From the NCBI RefSeq assembly GCF_021166585.1, contig NZ_JAJOZE010000003.1, positions 248,001 to 312,000 on the forward strand: DNA of 64,000 bases, in the 5' to 3' direction. The notes below the pieces were generated by a model. The model saw only the letters and a program-made list of their open reading frames with translations, had not been told where the DNA came from and ran no database searches. Below, one piece after another: positions 22,242-32,066 of the stretch. The position numbers and the translations under genes were made by a program. The number at the start of each line of letters is the position of its first letter. Position 1 is the stretch's first letter. The stretch is from Metabacillus kandeliae (lineage in GTDB: Bacteria > Bacillota > Bacilli > Bacillales > Bacillaceae).

Positions 22242-22625
22242 ATGCTGAACCGAATTCACCACGCTGCCATTATCTGTTCCGATTATAAAGTCTCAAAGAC
22301 CTTTTATACCGAAACGCTCGGCCTTGAAATTGAAGCGGAGACGTACAGGGAAGAACGAAATTCCTATAAGCTCGATCTTAAGGTCGGCGATACATACCAA
22401 ATTGAGCTGTTTTCTTTTCAGAATCCGCCGGAAAGGCCCAATCAGCCTGAAGCCAGAGGCCTGCGGCATCTCGCCTTTGAAGTGGACAGCCTGAAGGAAG
22501 CGGTCAAAATATTAAATGAGAGAGGCGTTGAAACCGAGCCGGTCCGAGTCGATGAACTGACTGGTAAAGCCTATACCTTTTTCAAGGACCCGGACGGCCT
22601 GCCGCTTGAGCTCTATGAACGCTGA
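22242..22625 (+). CDS. ywkD: VOC (glyoxalase) family protein YwkD
   Basis: The 127-residue protein is a single vicinal-oxygen-chelate unit. It shows the metal-binding pattern [18 protein letters not shown] at the N-terminus, [11 protein letters not shown] in the middle and [11 protein letters not shown] at the end. It is probably a metal-dependent lyase or isomerase related to lactoylglutathione lyase; the substrate is unknown. It is divergent from prfA, as ywkD is near prfA/racA in B. subtilis. GAAGGAG precedes the ATG. Confidence 0.88.
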   Translation: MLNRIHHAAIICSDYKVSKTFYTETLGLEIEAETYREERNSYKLDLKVGDTYQIELFSFQNPPERPNQPEARGLRHLAFEVDSLKEAVKILNERGVETEPVRVDELTGKAYTFFKDPDGLPLELYER

Positions 22626-22628
22626 GCG

Positions 22629-22714
22629 TTCGACAAACAGCGAAACAGCACTTCCTTTGCCGAATCTGTTCTTGTTTTGTCATACATAAAGGGAATTTAC
22701 GCCCAGCGTCGAAC
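22629..22714 (+). promoter_or_regulatory. Candidate Spo0A boxes and sigma-H promoter of racA
   Basis: TTCGACA at 22629-22635 is a perfect inverted 0A box, and CGTCGAA at 22707-22713 has one mismatch. AAAGGGAATT near 22688-22697, followed about ten bases later by GTCGAAC (22708-22714), loosely fits a sigma-H promoter (AGGAWWW and RNNGAAT). racA in B. subtilis is a sporulation gene under sigma-H. Confidence 0.5.
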
Positions 22715-22742
22715 ATTCTTAGCCAAAAAGGGGGAATGGACG

Positions 22743-23243
22743 ATGAATACAAGTATGGCAGCAAAGCAGTTAGGTGTCTCGTCGAAAACAATCCAGCGCT
22801 GGGTCAAGCAGCTGGACTTGCCCATGGAGCGAAATGAACTCGGCCACTACCTGTTTGAGGATAAAGACATTGAAACACTGAAGGATGTTAAAAAGCAGCT
22901 CACAAGCGGCATTCTGCTTCAGGATATTTCTATCGAAAAGAAACCGGCTGTGCGCAAAGGGGCCGCCTCCCTCGCCCAGCCTCAGCCCCAGCCTGACGGA
23001 ATGGCGGAAATCATGGATCGCCTGAAAAGCCTCGAAAAGAAGATGAACGACAAAGCAGACGCTGTCGTCTCCTACCAGCTCCTGCAGCACAGACGGGAAA
23101 TGGACGAGCTTTCAGGCAGGATGAAACAAATCGAAGAAACCCTCGAAAAGCTGACCGCTTTGGCGGAAAGCCGGAAAGAAGAAAATTATCATGAGATCCA
23201 GCCGCAGAAAAAGAGCTTTTTGAAAGCCATGTTCAGCTTGTAG
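22743..23243 (+). CDS. racA: Chromosome-anchoring protein RacA
   Basis: RacA binds centromere-like sites near oriC and attaches the axial filament to the cell pole through DivIVA at the onset of sporulation. The 166-residue protein has an N-terminal MerR-like helix-turn-helix (MAAKQLGVSSKTIQRWVKQL). The conserved RNELGHYLFEDKDIETL follows. A coiled coil runs from about 95 to 145 (EIMDRLKSLEKKMND, RREMDELSGRMKQIEETLEKL). The ATG at 22743 follows GGGGGAA. It is followed by a strong terminator. Confidence 0.93.
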   Translation: MNTSMAAKQLGVSSKTIQRWVKQLDLPMERNELGHYLFEDKDIETLKDVKKQLTSGILLQDISIEKKPAVRKGAASLAQPQPQPDGMAEIMDRLKSLEKKMNDKADAVVSYQLLQHRREMDELSGRMKQIEETLEKLTALAESRKEENYHEIQPQKKSFLKAMFSL

Positions 23244-23250
23244 GCGTGAC

Positions 23251-23280
23251 AGCCGCACCTTTTGAGGTGCGGCTTTTTAT
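23251..23280 (+). terminator. Terminator of racA
   Basis: AGCCGCACCT pairs perfectly with AGGTGCGGCT over a four-base loop, followed by TTTTTATTTTT. Confidence 0.93.
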
Positions 23281-23505
23281 TTTTACTATCCCCCCTCTTT
23301 CAGTCCCGTAAATTTTTTGCTCCGCTGTCAACTACACTACGAACGGCATACCTTTCCCTTTGAGCAAAAAGAAAAACAAGACGATACACACAGGATAATA
23401 GTTTCGAATTTCTAATGGATAGGGTTTTGTATTGTAAGGACGTGGGAATATGTGGTAGTAATGGAATGTGATACGTTGACTGTTACCTTGAAAGGGGATT
23501 CCATT

Positions 23506-24180
23506 TTGAAAAAATACATACAGCTCGGAATAATCTTAGCAATGTTTGCAATAGGAGGCTGCGGTATGAGCGAAGGCAAGGAAGAAAAACCAGTATCAGG
23601 GGGCGGAACTCCTTCTCAGGAACTGCCGAAAACGGCTGCCTTTCAGGATGAGTTTACGCGAGGGTATATGGCTTCTCCTAAGGAAGTGGAGCCTGGGTAT
23701 TATTTGTTTAAATCGAAGACTGGCGGGTATACGATGCTGTTTCCGAAGGATGGGGTCATTTCTGCTGACCTGGGCCACGAGCAGAATGGTAATTTCTTCG
23801 AAAATATAACCTATACAGGCAAAGGAAAATTATTAAATGAAGATTTCAATAACCAAGTAATCTACTCAAATAAATCCACAACTAAAAATATTGATGCTTA
23901 TAAAGAACTGGTTTCAAACAAAGTTGGCTACAAGGGGAACTTTGATAATCTATCAATGGATGATAAAGAAATCTATCTAGGAAAACAAATTGACGAAAGC
24001 CAAAATTTATTAACATTTTATTACTTCAGCTTTATCAAAAGCAAAAATGATAATAAGAGTATTCAGTTTATATATACCTCTACATGTAATGATAAAGAGA
24101 ATAAATGCAAAAAAACCAATACTGAATTTGAAAAAAATGCACTAATGCTAATGAAATCTGTTAAATTCACTAAGGAATAA
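23506..24180 (+). CDS. Lipoprotein; candidate immunity partner of the downstream lipase
   Basis: The TTG at 23506 has AAGGGG eight bases upstream and yields MKKYIQLGIILAMFAIGGC, a lipoprotein signal with lipid cysteine C19. The 224-residue protein then has a Ser/Gly/Pro linker and a globular domain of no family I recognise, ending in a Cys-Asn-Asp-Lys stretch. Codon and base composition become AT-rich after about residue 95. Only 12 bases separate it from the lipase-like gene. By analogy with S. aureus TslA and its lipoprotein TilA, it may protect the producer; this is inference from gene order and topology. Confidence 0.7.
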   Translation: MKKYIQLGIILAMFAIGGCGMSEGKEEKPVSGGGTPSQELPKTAAFQDEFTRGYMASPKEVEPGYYLFKSKTGGYTMLFPKDGVISADLGHEQNGNFFENITYTGKGKLLNEDFNNQVIYSNKSTTKNIDAYKELVSNKVGYKGNFDNLSMDDKEIYLGKQIDESQNLLTFYYFSFIKSKNDNKSIQFIYTSTCNDKENKCKKTNTEFEKNALMLMKSVKFTKE

Positions 24181-24192
24181 AAGGTGATAAAG

Positions 24193-26160
24193 ATGAGCGG
24201 TAACTCTGTTTTAAATTCCGATATTTTAAGAGCAAGAATCGCTAAAATTGAATATGACATTCCCAAAAATGCTACAAAAGAACAACTAGCAGTTTTTAAA
24301 CAGAAGATAAAACAAGTCATTGTTGAAGAGACTGGCAAGGAACCACCTGCAGAAATTGAAATTTACAGTTCAGGGGCTCCCAAATACCAGACGGATAAAG
24401 ATTCAGGTTTTGATGGTACTATTATTCACTTTTATGATCCTAATAAAGGAATCAATCAATCCTACACAATCACTAGAGGAAGTGAAATGGGAGAAGACAG
24501 CGGTAAAGGCCAGCCATTAGACTGGCTATATAATACCTTTGGAATTTATGCTGGTAAAAACACATCCCAGCTTGATGATGCTACTGTATTCTTCAAGTCC
24601 GTTGAGGCTGACATTTCAGCACGAGTAGAGAAAGATCTAGAAAAAAGAACAGCTAAAGGAGAAAAGATTAGTAATCTAAAATTAGAGAACTACGGAATAG
24701 GGCATTCACTTGGAGGTAACTTAATTCAAATGCTATCCATATTATCGGATGATTTTAAAGAAGTATATACTTTTAACGACGCGCCTCCCAGTGTTTATCA
24801 GCTTTTTACAGAAGATAAAAAGTTTCAACTGAAGTTAATGCAACAATTCAATATCAAGTCTTTGAACCAAATCTACTCCCTCCCCCCAGAAGAACTCAAA
24901 AAATTTGCCGAAGATTACTATAAAGAAAAAGGCGCTCACATCCACCATGTAACCAACGAAGAAGAAATACTTTACGGCATCTCTGGTCTCAGAGGATTTT
25001 TATTTCTGGGCGATCGCAAGCTTCTTGACTCAAATCCCAATTTCGCTGGCCTAAAAGGCATGATGAGCCATTTATCGGACAAGGATCTGGCCATTATTCA
25101 GAAAAAACTGGCTGAGCTGGCTCCTGCCTATGAAAAAGGCGGAATAGATGGTCTTATCTATGAAGCGACCGGCTATGACAAAAAGTTTTGGGACGATGCG
25201 ATGGATTCATTAAAAAGTCTGCACCCATCGTTTAATCCAATTGAGACGGGCAGAGAAGCGGCTAAAGGAATCGCAACAGTTATAGAGATGGGGAAAAATG
25301 CAGGGCTGATGCTGAAAAAAATGTATCAATTGAAGGAAGAGCTACCTGCCCTGCTGCATATCGTTGGAGCTGTTTCGTCTGAAGATAGAGAAAAGGTGAT
25401 ACAGACGGTGGATGGAATGATTAAACATTTGGAAAATATCGAGAATGCTGTAAAGGGTATTTCGGGTGCATCCTTTATTAAAGAGCTGGGAAATGGTGAT
25501 CCCGGTTCAATTCTCAAACTGCTTTTCACTGTAGGAAGCCTGGAATATGAGTTCAGCGAGTTTATGGACGGCTTTGATGATATAAAAAAAATAATAGAAG
25601 AGTTTAAGGAGAAGTTCGATATGGCTACTGCTGCTCACTTGCTCGATGCAGTGATTGGCGCGCTTTCCGAAGGCAGCAGCATTTCCTATGAGGGAGATGA
25701 TATGGTCATGACGGGCTCGGCCAATGGGCAGACCATTAAGATTAATTTATCCTCTGCCGTCCGGATTTATAAAGAAGGAATTGCCTCCTTCGAGCGGAAA
25801 GAATCCATTTTAAAAGATTTGCAAATCGCCTATCAGAGGGAATATCCTGATGATTACCAAGACCGCAAAAGAATCCTGATGGCAAAGATTGCGGATATGG
25901 AAGCGAATCATTCCGAGCAGGAGGCAAAGCTGAACCAATTTTCCACACTATCCGGTACTTTCTACAGGGTAACAAGGATCGAGGTTCAGGAGAATATCTA
26001 TCCCCTTCCCCCAGCCAATGAAGAGACCTTCTCTAATATGTTTCAATACTTTGAAAAGGAACGTACAGAAGGCATAGCTTTAGTTAAAAAGATCCGCTCT
26101 TCCATAGAAGCGTTTTTTAAAGATGACCAAAAAGTTGCGGCCATCTTCAAATATAGCTAA
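24193..26160 (+). CDS. GHSLGG lipase-like protein with long C-terminal helical region (candidate T7SS effector)
   Basis: The 655-residue protein lacks a signal peptide. Its N-terminal third is an alpha/beta-hydrolase: the nucleophile elbow YGIGHSLGGNL puts the serine at about residue 172. FNDAPPS (about 196) and IHHV (about 251) are candidates for the rest of the triad. It fits proteins annotated as DUF6792 in Bacillus. The remaining part is mostly helical and charged, with a small strand-rich insert (SYEGDDMVMTGSANGQTIKI). Toxin domain first and helical domain last recalls type VII-secreted TslA. AAGGTGAT lies before the ATG at 24193; a GTG three codons earlier is inside this site. The first third is AT-rich, the rest not. 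Confidence 0.75.
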   Translation: MSGNSVLNSDILRARIAKIEYDIPKNATKEQLAVFKQKIKQVIVEETGKEPPAEIEIYSSGAPKYQTDKDSGFDGTIIHFYDPNKGINQSYTITRGSEMGEDSGKGQPLDWLYNTFGIYAGKNTSQLDDATVFFKSVEADISARVEKDLEKRTAKGEKISNLKLENYGIGHSLGGNLIQMLSILSDDFKEVYTFNDAPPSVYQLFTEDKKFQLKLMQQFNIKSLNQIYSLPPEELKKFAEDYYKEKGAHIHHVTNEEEILYGISGLRGFLFLGDRKLLDSNPNFAGLKGMMSHLSDKDLAIIQKKLAELAPAYEKGGIDGLIYEATGYDKKFWDDAMDSLKSLHPSFNPIETGREAAKGIATVIEMGKNAGLMLKKMYQLKEELPALLHIVGAVSSEDREKVIQTVDGMIKHLENIENAVKGISGASFIKELGNGDPGSILKLLFTVGSLEYEFSEFMDGFDDIKKIIEEFKEKFDMATAAHLLDAVIGALSEGSSISYEGDDMVMTGSANGQTIKINLSSAVRIYKEGIASFERKESILKDLQIAYQREYPDDYQDRKRILMAKIADMEANHSEQEAKLNQFSTLSGTFYRVTRIEVQENIYPLPPANEETFSNMFQYFEKERTEGIALVKKIRSSIEAFFKDDQKVAAIFKYS

Positions 26161-26173
26161 GAAAGGAGCAGCC

Positions 26174-26533
26174 ATGGGACAGAATACATTCATGCACCGC
26201 TTTATTCCTGAATCTGATTTAACGTATAAGGCGAAGATTTTTGAAAGGCTCTTGTCTGAAATGGATAATGAGGGTGCAAAGTTTGCAAGTATGGTTAAAA
26301 ATGAAATGACTCACCAATCTGGAGAAATCGTCAATAAGATCTGTACTTCCATCGAAGAGCACAATGAGAAGGCCAAAAAAGCAATCAGTGAGCATCAAGC
26401 TTCCATGCTTGCGCTTGCTAATCAATACGATAGTGTGGTCAACACCATGAATGAGCAGCTGGTGACGGTTTATTATGAAGAGGAAGAAAAGCCCCTTGAT
26501 TTAAATAAGGGAAAGCCACCTATATGGCTGTAG
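26174..26533 (+). CDS. Small helical protein, candidate partner or chaperone of the lipase
   Basis: The 119-residue protein begins MGQNTFMHRFIPESDL and is preceded by AAGGAG at six bases; it starts 13 bases after the lipase-like gene. Its body is two long amphipathic helices (FERLLSEMDNEGAKFASMV and the stretch with EIVNKICTSIEEHNEKAKKA). A tail with EEEEKPLDLNKGKPPIWL follows. I know no family. Size, helicity and position resemble the small helical proteins (Lap, TlaA/TlaB) that pair with LXG-type type VII effectors. That link is inference. Confidence 0.65.
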   Translation: MGQNTFMHRFIPESDLTYKAKIFERLLSEMDNEGAKFASMVKNEMTHQSGEIVNKICTSIEEHNEKAKKAISEHQASMLALANQYDSVVNTMNEQLVTVYYEEEEKPLDLNKGKPPIWL

Positions 26534-26584
26534 AATGCCAACCCCATTCTGCAGCCTTTTCTCATTTCACCCGCTTTTCCCCAT

Positions 26585-26622
26585 ACAAAAAAGCATGATC
26601 CCAATGACCATGCCTTTCTTTT
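26585..26622. terminator. Probable terminator between convergent genes
   Basis: GCATG (26593-26597) and CATGC (26609-26613) form a stem flanked by A6 on the left and TTTCTTTT on the right. It lies between the stop of the small helical gene and that of tdk and could serve both. The stem is short. Confidence 0.5.
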
Positions 26623-27247
26623 ACAGCTTTTGTCCGTCCTTCATCTCTTTGCTGTCAGTTTTTTTCAGCTGCTTTCCCGGGACATCGTGGTGATGACGGC
26701 AGCGCGGTTCGTAGGATTCTGACGCGCCCACGAGGATGATCGGATCATCGTAGGAGGCCGGTTTTCCGTTAATAAGGCGCTGTGTTCTGCTTGCAGGGGA
26801 TCCGCAGACAGAGCAGACAGCCTGGAGCTTTGTGACCGTTTCCGCTACAGCCATCAGGTTCGGCATAATTCCGAATGGTTCGCCTCTGAAGTCCTGGTCG
26901 AGGCCTGCGACGATGACTCTGTGGCCGTGATCTGCGAGTCTTGAGACAACCTCGAGGACATCCTCATCAAAGAATTGAACCTCGTCGATCGCTACCAGGT
27001 CTACTTCGTCCGTGACGTGCGAAAGAATTTCAATGGAGGCAGCAACAGGCATGCCCATGATCGTTGTTCCATTATGGGAAACAACCTCTTCTTCGCTGTA
27101 TCTGTTATCAATGGAAGGCTTGAAAACCTTTATGTTCTGCTTGGCGTATTGAGCTCTTCGCACCCTCCGGATCAGTTCCTCTGATTTTCCCGAAAACATG
27201 CTTCCGCAAATGACTTCCAGCCATCCGCTTTGTTTCATTACGTACAT
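26621..27247 (-). CDS. tdk: Thymidine kinase
   Basis: Tdk phosphorylates thymidine with ATP for dTMP salvage. The 208-residue type II enzyme has Walker [12 protein letters not shown], the Walker B DEVQFF, the base-specificity loop and the zinc ribbon [16 protein letters not shown] with a later CRHHH. The start [15 protein letters not shown] matches B. subtilis Tdk exactly in register. A charged tail with [14 protein letters not shown] is slightly longer than usual. Confidence 0.96.
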   Translation of the reverse strand: MYVMKQSGWLEVICGSMFSGKSEELIRRVRRAQYAKQNIKVFKPSIDNRYSEEEVVSHNGTTIMGMPVAASIEILSHVTDEVDLVAIDEVQFFDEDVLEVVSRLADHGHRVIVAGLDQDFRGEPFGIMPNLMAVAETVTKLQAVCSVCGSPASRTQRLINGKPASYDDPIILVGASESYEPRCRHHHDVPGKQLKKTDSKEMKDGQKL

Positions 27248-27399
27248 ATTAAACGGCCTCTCCCTTCGTCATCATTGCTCGCTGCATTTGGCTTATTTTA
27301 AAGCTTGTCCTTCTCATAAGCAAATGCTTCTTCTTCGAGTCAATTGACCGCGTTCCATGACTAAAGGCCTTCTTTTCAGGCCAAACCAGTGTGTTTCAT

Positions 27400-27437
27400 C
27401 CGTAAAAAAAACAGGCAAGAATGTACTTGCCTGTTTT
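27400..27437 (-). terminator. Terminator of rpmE
   Basis: AAAACAGGCAAG and CTTGCCTGTTTT form a perfect 12-base stem with a six-base loop. On the minus strand it is followed by T7. Confidence 0.93.
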
Positions 27438-27452
27438 CTGTACAGCTTCTTA

Positions 27453-27653
27453 TTACTTGATGCCGTATTTTTTATTGAATCGGTCAACACGTCCGCCAGC
27501 TTCAGCGAATTTTTGACGGCCTGTGTAGAATGGATGGCATTCAGAGCAAGTCTCAACGCGAACCTCGTCTTTTACAGAACCAGTTTCAAATTCGTTTCCG
27601 CAAGAACATTTCACCATTACTTTTTTGTAGTTAGGATGAATTGCTGCTTTCAT
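27453..27653 (-). CDS. rpmE: 50S ribosomal protein L31 (zinc-binding type)
   Basis: L31 lies at the subunit interface of the 70S ribosome. The 66-residue protein begins [16 protein letters not shown] and keeps the CxC and CxxC pairs ([14 protein letters not shown]). It is therefore the zinc-containing form that can be replaced under zinc starvation. The ATG at 27653 has AAGGAG at nine bases; an in-frame ATG three codons earlier abuts the site. The 27248-27400 gap to tdk shows nothing recognisable. Confidence 0.97.
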   Translation of the reverse strand: MKAAIHPNYKKVMVKCSCGNEFETGSVKDEVRVETCSECHPFYTGRQKFAEAGGRVDRFNKKYGIK

Positions 27654-27803
27654 TACTTTCATCTCCTTCCGCCCTGAATCATGTTTGAAACAGAGTTATC
27701 TATTCCAGATAAGCGAGAATATCTCACTTACGTATCTCCAGAATGCATATGAAAAAAGTATAACAACAGTTACTCCCAATTGCAAGAGGGAGAATTTTGA
27801 ATT

Positions 27804-29093
27804 TTACCGTTTTGCCCCAGCATAACCTGTCTGCTTCGGCTCAGCAGCAAGAAGCTCAAAAAATTCATCATTTGTTTTTGACTGCCGCAATTTCTTCAGG
27901 AACTTTTCGACAAAATCAGGTGTGTCTGACATCGCCTTGCGGATTGCCCAAAGTTTTTCGAGGTTTTCTTTTGGAATAAGCAATTCTTCTTTCCTTGTGC
28001 CGGAACGGCGGATATCGATTGCTGGAAAAATGCGCTTTTCCGCAAGCGAGCGGTCAAGGTGAAGCTCCATGTTGCCTGTTCCTTTAAATTCCTCGTAAAT
28101 CACATCATCCATGCGGGATCCTGTATCAACAAGCGCTGTCGCAAGAATCGTCAGGCTTCCTCCCTCTTCCAGATTCCGCGCCGCACCGAAGAATCGCTTC
28201 GGACGGTGGAAAGCCGCAGGGTCGATACCGCCTGACAGCGTTCTGCCGCTTGGTGGAATAACAAGGTTATAAGCCCGCGCTAGACGTGTAATGCTGTCCA
28301 TCAAAATGATTACATCTTTCTTATGCTCGACTAAACGCATAGCGCGTTCGAGCACAAGCTCCGCCACTTTAATGTGGTTTTCAGGAACTTCGTCAAAGGT
28401 AGAGCTGACAACATCCCCAGCAACCGATCTCTCAATGTCTGTCACCTCTTCAGGGCGTTCATCAATCAAGAGAACAATCAGTTCGGCTTCCGGGTGATTC
28501 GTTGTCACGCTGTTGGCGATCTCTTTCAAAAGCATCGTTTTCCCTGCTTTAGGCGGTGCTACAATCAGTCCGCGCTGTCCGAAACCAACAGGAGCAATCA
28601 CATCCATAATTCTTGTTGAAAGATGCTGAGGCTGTGTTTCAAGGACAATCTGCCTTTCAGGATAAAGCGGTGTCAATGCCGGGAAATGAACCCGCTCTTT
28701 TGCTGATTCAGGGTCATCGCCATTCACTGCTTCTACATGCAGAAGGCCATAGTAGCGTTCGTTTTCTTTTGGGGGACGCACTTTTCCGGAGACTTTATCG
28801 CCGTTTCTCAAATCAAATCTTCTAATTTGAGAGGCTGAAATATAAATGTCTTCAGAGCTTGGAGAATAGTTGATCGGCCGGAGGAAACCAAAGCCTTCAG
28901 ATTGGATAATTTCAAGAACGCCTTCCATAAACAGAAGATCTTCCTGCTCTGCATTGGCTTTTAGTATGGCAAATATCAATTCTTTTTTAGTCAGTTTGCT
29001 GTAGTAGGAAACTTTATAATGTCTTGCAAGCTCGTACAGCTCTTTTAGTTTCATATGTTCAAGGCTTGAAATGGAAACTGAAATATCACTCAT
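27804..29093 (-). CDS. rho: Transcription termination factor Rho
   Basis: Rho is a hexameric RNA-dependent ATPase that terminates transcription and limits antisense RNA. The 429-residue protein has the N-terminal helical domain ([16 protein letters not shown]). The RNA-binding cold-shock-like domain follows, with GFGFLRP. The ATPase core has Walker A APPKAGKT and Walker [15 protein letters not shown]. The ATG at 29093 follows GAGTGGTG; an upstream extension of 42 codons is hydrophobic and rejected. It lies between glpX and rpmE as in B. subtilis. Confidence 0.97.
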   Translation of the reverse strand: MSDISVSISSLEHMKLKELYELARHYKVSYYSKLTKKELIFAILKANAEQEDLLFMEGVLEIIQSEGFGFLRPINYSPSSEDIYISASQIRRFDLRNGDKVSGKVRPPKENERYYGLLHVEAVNGDDPESAKERVHFPALTPLYPERQIVLETQPQHLSTRIMDVIAPVGFGQRGLIVAPPKAGKTMLLKEIANSVTTNHPEAELIVLLIDERPEEVTDIERSVAGDVVSSTFDEVPENHIKVAELVLERAMRLVEHKKDVIILMDSITRLARAYNLVIPPSGRTLSGGIDPAAFHRPKRFFGAARNLEEGGSLTILATALVDTGSRMDDVIYEEFKGTGNMELHLDRSLAEKRIFPAIDIRRSGTRKEELLIPKENLEKLWAIRKAMSDTPDFVEKFLKKLRQSKTNDEFFELLAAEPKQTGYAGAKR

Positions 29094-29291
29094 ATATACA
29101 CCACTCTTTAGTAATAGGAATAAAATAATGTTTGTCCATTCTTTTAGGGACAGAAAATAGAGAAGGAAAAGAAGGTGAGCTGAAGTAGAGAAATGCGCGT
29201 TTTTTTCTTTTTGCAGCACTCTTTATTTTTACCTTATTTCACTCGAATAATCAATCTTTTTGAAGACAAGTAATAGAACTGACATAAAGCT

Positions 29292-29326
29292 TTAAAAGAA
29301 AGCAGGCATGGCGCCTGCTTCTTTTT
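29292..29326. terminator. Terminator of glpX
   Basis: AAGCAGGC pairs with GCCTGCTT over five bases, with TTCTTTTAAAG following on the minus strand and CTTTTT on the plus. Confidence 0.8.
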
Positions 29327-29348
29327 GGGCTTGTCCTTTAGCCCTGCT

Positions 29349-30311
29349 TTATCTGATCACCAGATTCGGTTTCATTTTCAGGCTGTGCCTGCCGTCAATG
29401 AAACGGACAGTGCCTGACTTTGCTCTCATGACAACCGATTGGGTTGTTCCCTGTGATGCCTTGAACTGGACGCCTTTCAGCAATTCGCCGTCTGTTACCC
29501 CTGTTGCGGCAAAGATGGCATCATCGCCCTTCACAAGGTCTTCCATACGGAGGATCTTCTGAACATCAAGCCCCATCTTCACGCAGCGTTCAAGTTCTTT
29601 GTCATTCTGAGGGAGCAGCTTGCCCTGGATTTCGCCGCCGAGGCATTTCAGTGCAACAGCTGCGAGCACGCCTTCAGGAGCGCCTCCTGAACCGAATAGA
29701 ATGTCTACGCCTGTATGGTCAAATGCCGTATTAATGGCCCCTGCCACATCTCCGTCATTGATCAGCTTGATGCGGACGCCTGCTTCGCGCAGCTCACTGA
29801 TGATGTGGGCATGGCGTTCTCTTTCCAGTACGGTTGCGACGATATCTTCAATATCTTTGTTCTTTGCTTTTGCTACTGCTTTCAGGTTATCAAGTATTGG
29901 CGCTTCGATGTCGATGCAGCCAACCGCTTCCGGCCCGACTGCAATTTTGTCCATGTACATATCAGGCGCGTGCAGCATGTTGCCGTGATCCGCAACAGCG
30001 ATAACCGCCAATGCGTTCCAGCCGCCCTGTGCAACAATGTTAGTTCCTTCTAAAGGATCAACCGCGACGTCTACTCTGGGCCCGTATCCGTTCCCTAGCT
30101 TTTCGCCGATATAAAGCATCGGTGCTTCGTCCATTTCCCCTTCACCGATTACGACTGTGCCCTTCATCGGAACAGTATCAAAAACGTCCCGCATTGCTGA
30201 TGTTGCCGCGTCATCCGCTTCATCCTTCTTGCCCCGGCCCATCCATCTTGCTGAGGCCAGCGCTGCTGCTTCTGTGACGCGTACAAGTTCCATTGACAAG
30301 CTTCTTTCCAT
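29349..30311 (-). CDS. glpX: Class II fructose-1,6-bisphosphatase
   Basis: GlpX hydrolyses fructose-1,6-bisphosphate to fructose-6-phosphate in gluconeogenesis (YwjI in B. subtilis). The 320-residue protein has the metal-binding motifs [18 protein letters not shown] and [11 protein letters not shown] in the class II pattern. [21 protein letters not shown] and [20 protein letters not shown] follow. It stands between rho and murAB. Confidence 0.96.
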   Translation of the reverse strand: MERSLSMELVRVTEAAALASARWMGRGKKDEADDAATSAMRDVFDTVPMKGTVVIGEGEMDEAPMLYIGEKLGNGYGPRVDVAVDPLEGTNIVAQGGWNALAVIAVADHGNMLHAPDMYMDKIAVGPEAVGCIDIEAPILDNLKAVAKAKNKDIEDIVATVLERERHAHIISELREAGVRIKLINDGDVAGAINTAFDHTGVDILFGSGGAPEGVLAAVALKCLGGEIQGKLLPQNDKELERCVKMGLDVQKILRMEDLVKGDDAIFAATGVTDGELLKGVQFKASQGTTQSVVMRAKSGTVRFIDGRHSLKMKPNLVIR

Positions 30312-30445
30312 CGTTTGTACTCCTCCCCTTTGAAAACCCGGTTGTCATTAGCTGTATTTAAAACATGCTTTACCTATGTGATTGTAACAAACTTGGTTTG
30401 CTGGTGCGATAGGTTCTCTTTGAGAAAAAGTTTCCAGTACCCTTT

Positions 30446-31735
30446 TTAGGAATTTTGAACCTGTTCAATTTCCTGGTCTGTCATTTTTTCACGCCAGATG
30501 GTTGCACCCATATTTGTCAGCTTTTCTTCAAGCTGGCTGTAGCCTCTGTCAATATGCTCAAGGCCTGTAATCTCCGTCACGCCGTCAGCAAGAAGGCCTG
30601 CTGCCACAAGGGCTGCACCTGCGCGGAGATCACTCGCTTTAACCTTTGCACCCTGCAGTTTATTCGGGCCTGATACAATCGCTGAGCGGCCTTCCACTTT
30701 AATGCTTGCACCCATTCTTCTCAGCTCGTCAATATGTTTAAAGCGGGCTGAATAGATGGTATCTGTCACAACGCTCGTCCCGTTTGCTTTTGTTAAAAGC
30801 GATGTGAACGGCTGCTGCAAATCGGTCGGAAAGCCTGGATAAACCAATGTTTTGATGTCAACAGGCTTCAGCTCTTTCTGCCCGCCGACAATCCAGATCT
30901 GATCATCGCTTGTTTCGACATGGATCCCCATTTCTCTGAGCTTGGCAATCAGTGATTCCAAATGAAGCGGGATCACATTATCGATCAGAACTTCCTTGCC
31001 CATGGCAGCACCGATAATCATATAGGTACCGCCTTCAATTCTGTCAGGGATAATGGTATGACGGCAGCCGTGAAGCTCCTCTACCCCTTCAATGCGAATC
31101 ACATCTGTGCCTGCGCCTTTAATTCTGGCGCCCATGTTGGAAAGCAGTGTTGCCACATCTACAATCTCCGGTTCTTTTGCAGCATTTTCAATAACCGTTT
31201 TGCCTTTGGCCAAAACTGCCGCGAGCATGATATTAATTGTGGCGCCGACACTCACCACATCCAGATAGATGCGGGCACCTCTCAGCTCGTCTGCACGAAG
31301 ATAAATGGCGCCCTGCTCATTTGTCACCTGTGCACCGAGCGCTTCAAATCCTTTAATATGCTGATCAATCGGACGAGGCCCGAGATGGCACCCTCCAGGA
31401 AGGCCGATAACGGCTTTTTTGAAGCGGCCAAGCATAGCTCCCATTAAATAATAGGAAGCCCGGAGCTTCTTCACCTTTCCGTTTGGCAGCGGCATAGAAA
31501 TCATTTCTTCCGGCTGTACAGTCATTTCCCCATTTTCAAATTGGGCTTTTCCGCCGATTTCCTCCAGAAGATCTTTTAAAATATGGACATCTGATATATC
31601 AGGAAGCCCCTCAATTGACACCTTAGAATTTGCGAGTATTGTAGCCGGAATTAAGGCTACTGCGCTGTTTTTAGCACCGCTTATGCTGACTGAGCCCTTC
31701 AGCAGGTCTCCGCCGGCAATTTTCAACTTTTCCAT
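30446..31735 (-). CDS. murAB: UDP-N-acetylglucosamine 1-carboxyvinyltransferase (second MurA)
   Basis: MurA adds enolpyruvate from PEP to UDP-GlcNAc, the first committed step of peptidoglycan synthesis. The 429-residue protein starts [20 protein letters not shown] and has the active-site cysteine in [15 protein letters not shown], implying fosfomycin sensitivity. The ATG at 31735 follows AAGGGGAA; an upstream extension of 68 codons is not credible. The position next to tal identifies it as the MurAB/MurZ paralogue; the atp-linked murAA is not in this window. Confidence 0.96.
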   Translation of the reverse strand: MEKLKIAGGDLLKGSVSISGAKNSAVALIPATILANSKVSIEGLPDISDVHILKDLLEEIGGKAQFENGEMTVQPEEMISMPLPNGKVKKLRASYYLMGAMLGRFKKAVIGLPGGCHLGPRPIDQHIKGFEALGAQVTNEQGAIYLRADELRGARIYLDVVSVGATINIMLAAVLAKGKTVIENAAKEPEIVDVATLLSNMGARIKGAGTDVIRIEGVEELHGCRHTIIPDRIEGGTYMIIGAAMGKEVLIDNVIPLHLESLIAKLREMGIHVETSDDQIWIVGGQKELKPVDIKTLVYPGFPTDLQQPFTSLLTKANGTSVVTDTIYSARFKHIDELRRMGASIKVEGRSAIVSGPNKLQGAKVKASDLRAGAALVAAGLLADGVTEITGLEHIDRGYSQLEEKLTNMGATIWREKMTDQEIEQVQNS

Positions 31736-32034
31736 GATGGTTCCCCTTCCCAAGAAGTTGGTCACTTGCACGCCAGGTGGATTGGAATGGTTAAAAAGAT
31801 TCCTTTTCATCAAATATTTACCATAATCAAGAAAAAGAATACAAGCTATATTTGTTTGCAGGGAGGCAGTCCGTACGAAGAATTCCTGCTTGGAGCTTGC
31901 TGCTCTTATATTTATCAGCATCCTGGCAGCTTTTATCATAATAAAAATTCCATTGCATCCATTTAAAAACGTTAGTTTCTATTGTAGGACACTTTGCATA
32001 GAAGCTCAAATCATCCTGCTTTATAAACGGGCGA

Positions 32035-32058
32035 AATGGCAAGCCGGAGCTTGCCATT
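32035..32058 (-). terminator. Hairpin downstream of tal
   Basis: AATGGCAAGC pairs perfectly with GCTTGCCATT over a four-base loop, nine bases after the tal stop. The tail lacks a uridine run, so it may protect the 3' end rather than terminate. The remaining 31736-32034 interval to murAB is AT-rich and shows no gene or clear promoter. Confidence 0.5.
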
Positions 32059-32066
32059 CTGAAAAG

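Noticed and set aside
29094-29219. N-terminal extension of Rho by 42 residues
   Set aside because: The extension is hydrophobic and AT-rich, and a proper ribosome-binding site lies before the internal ATG at 29093.
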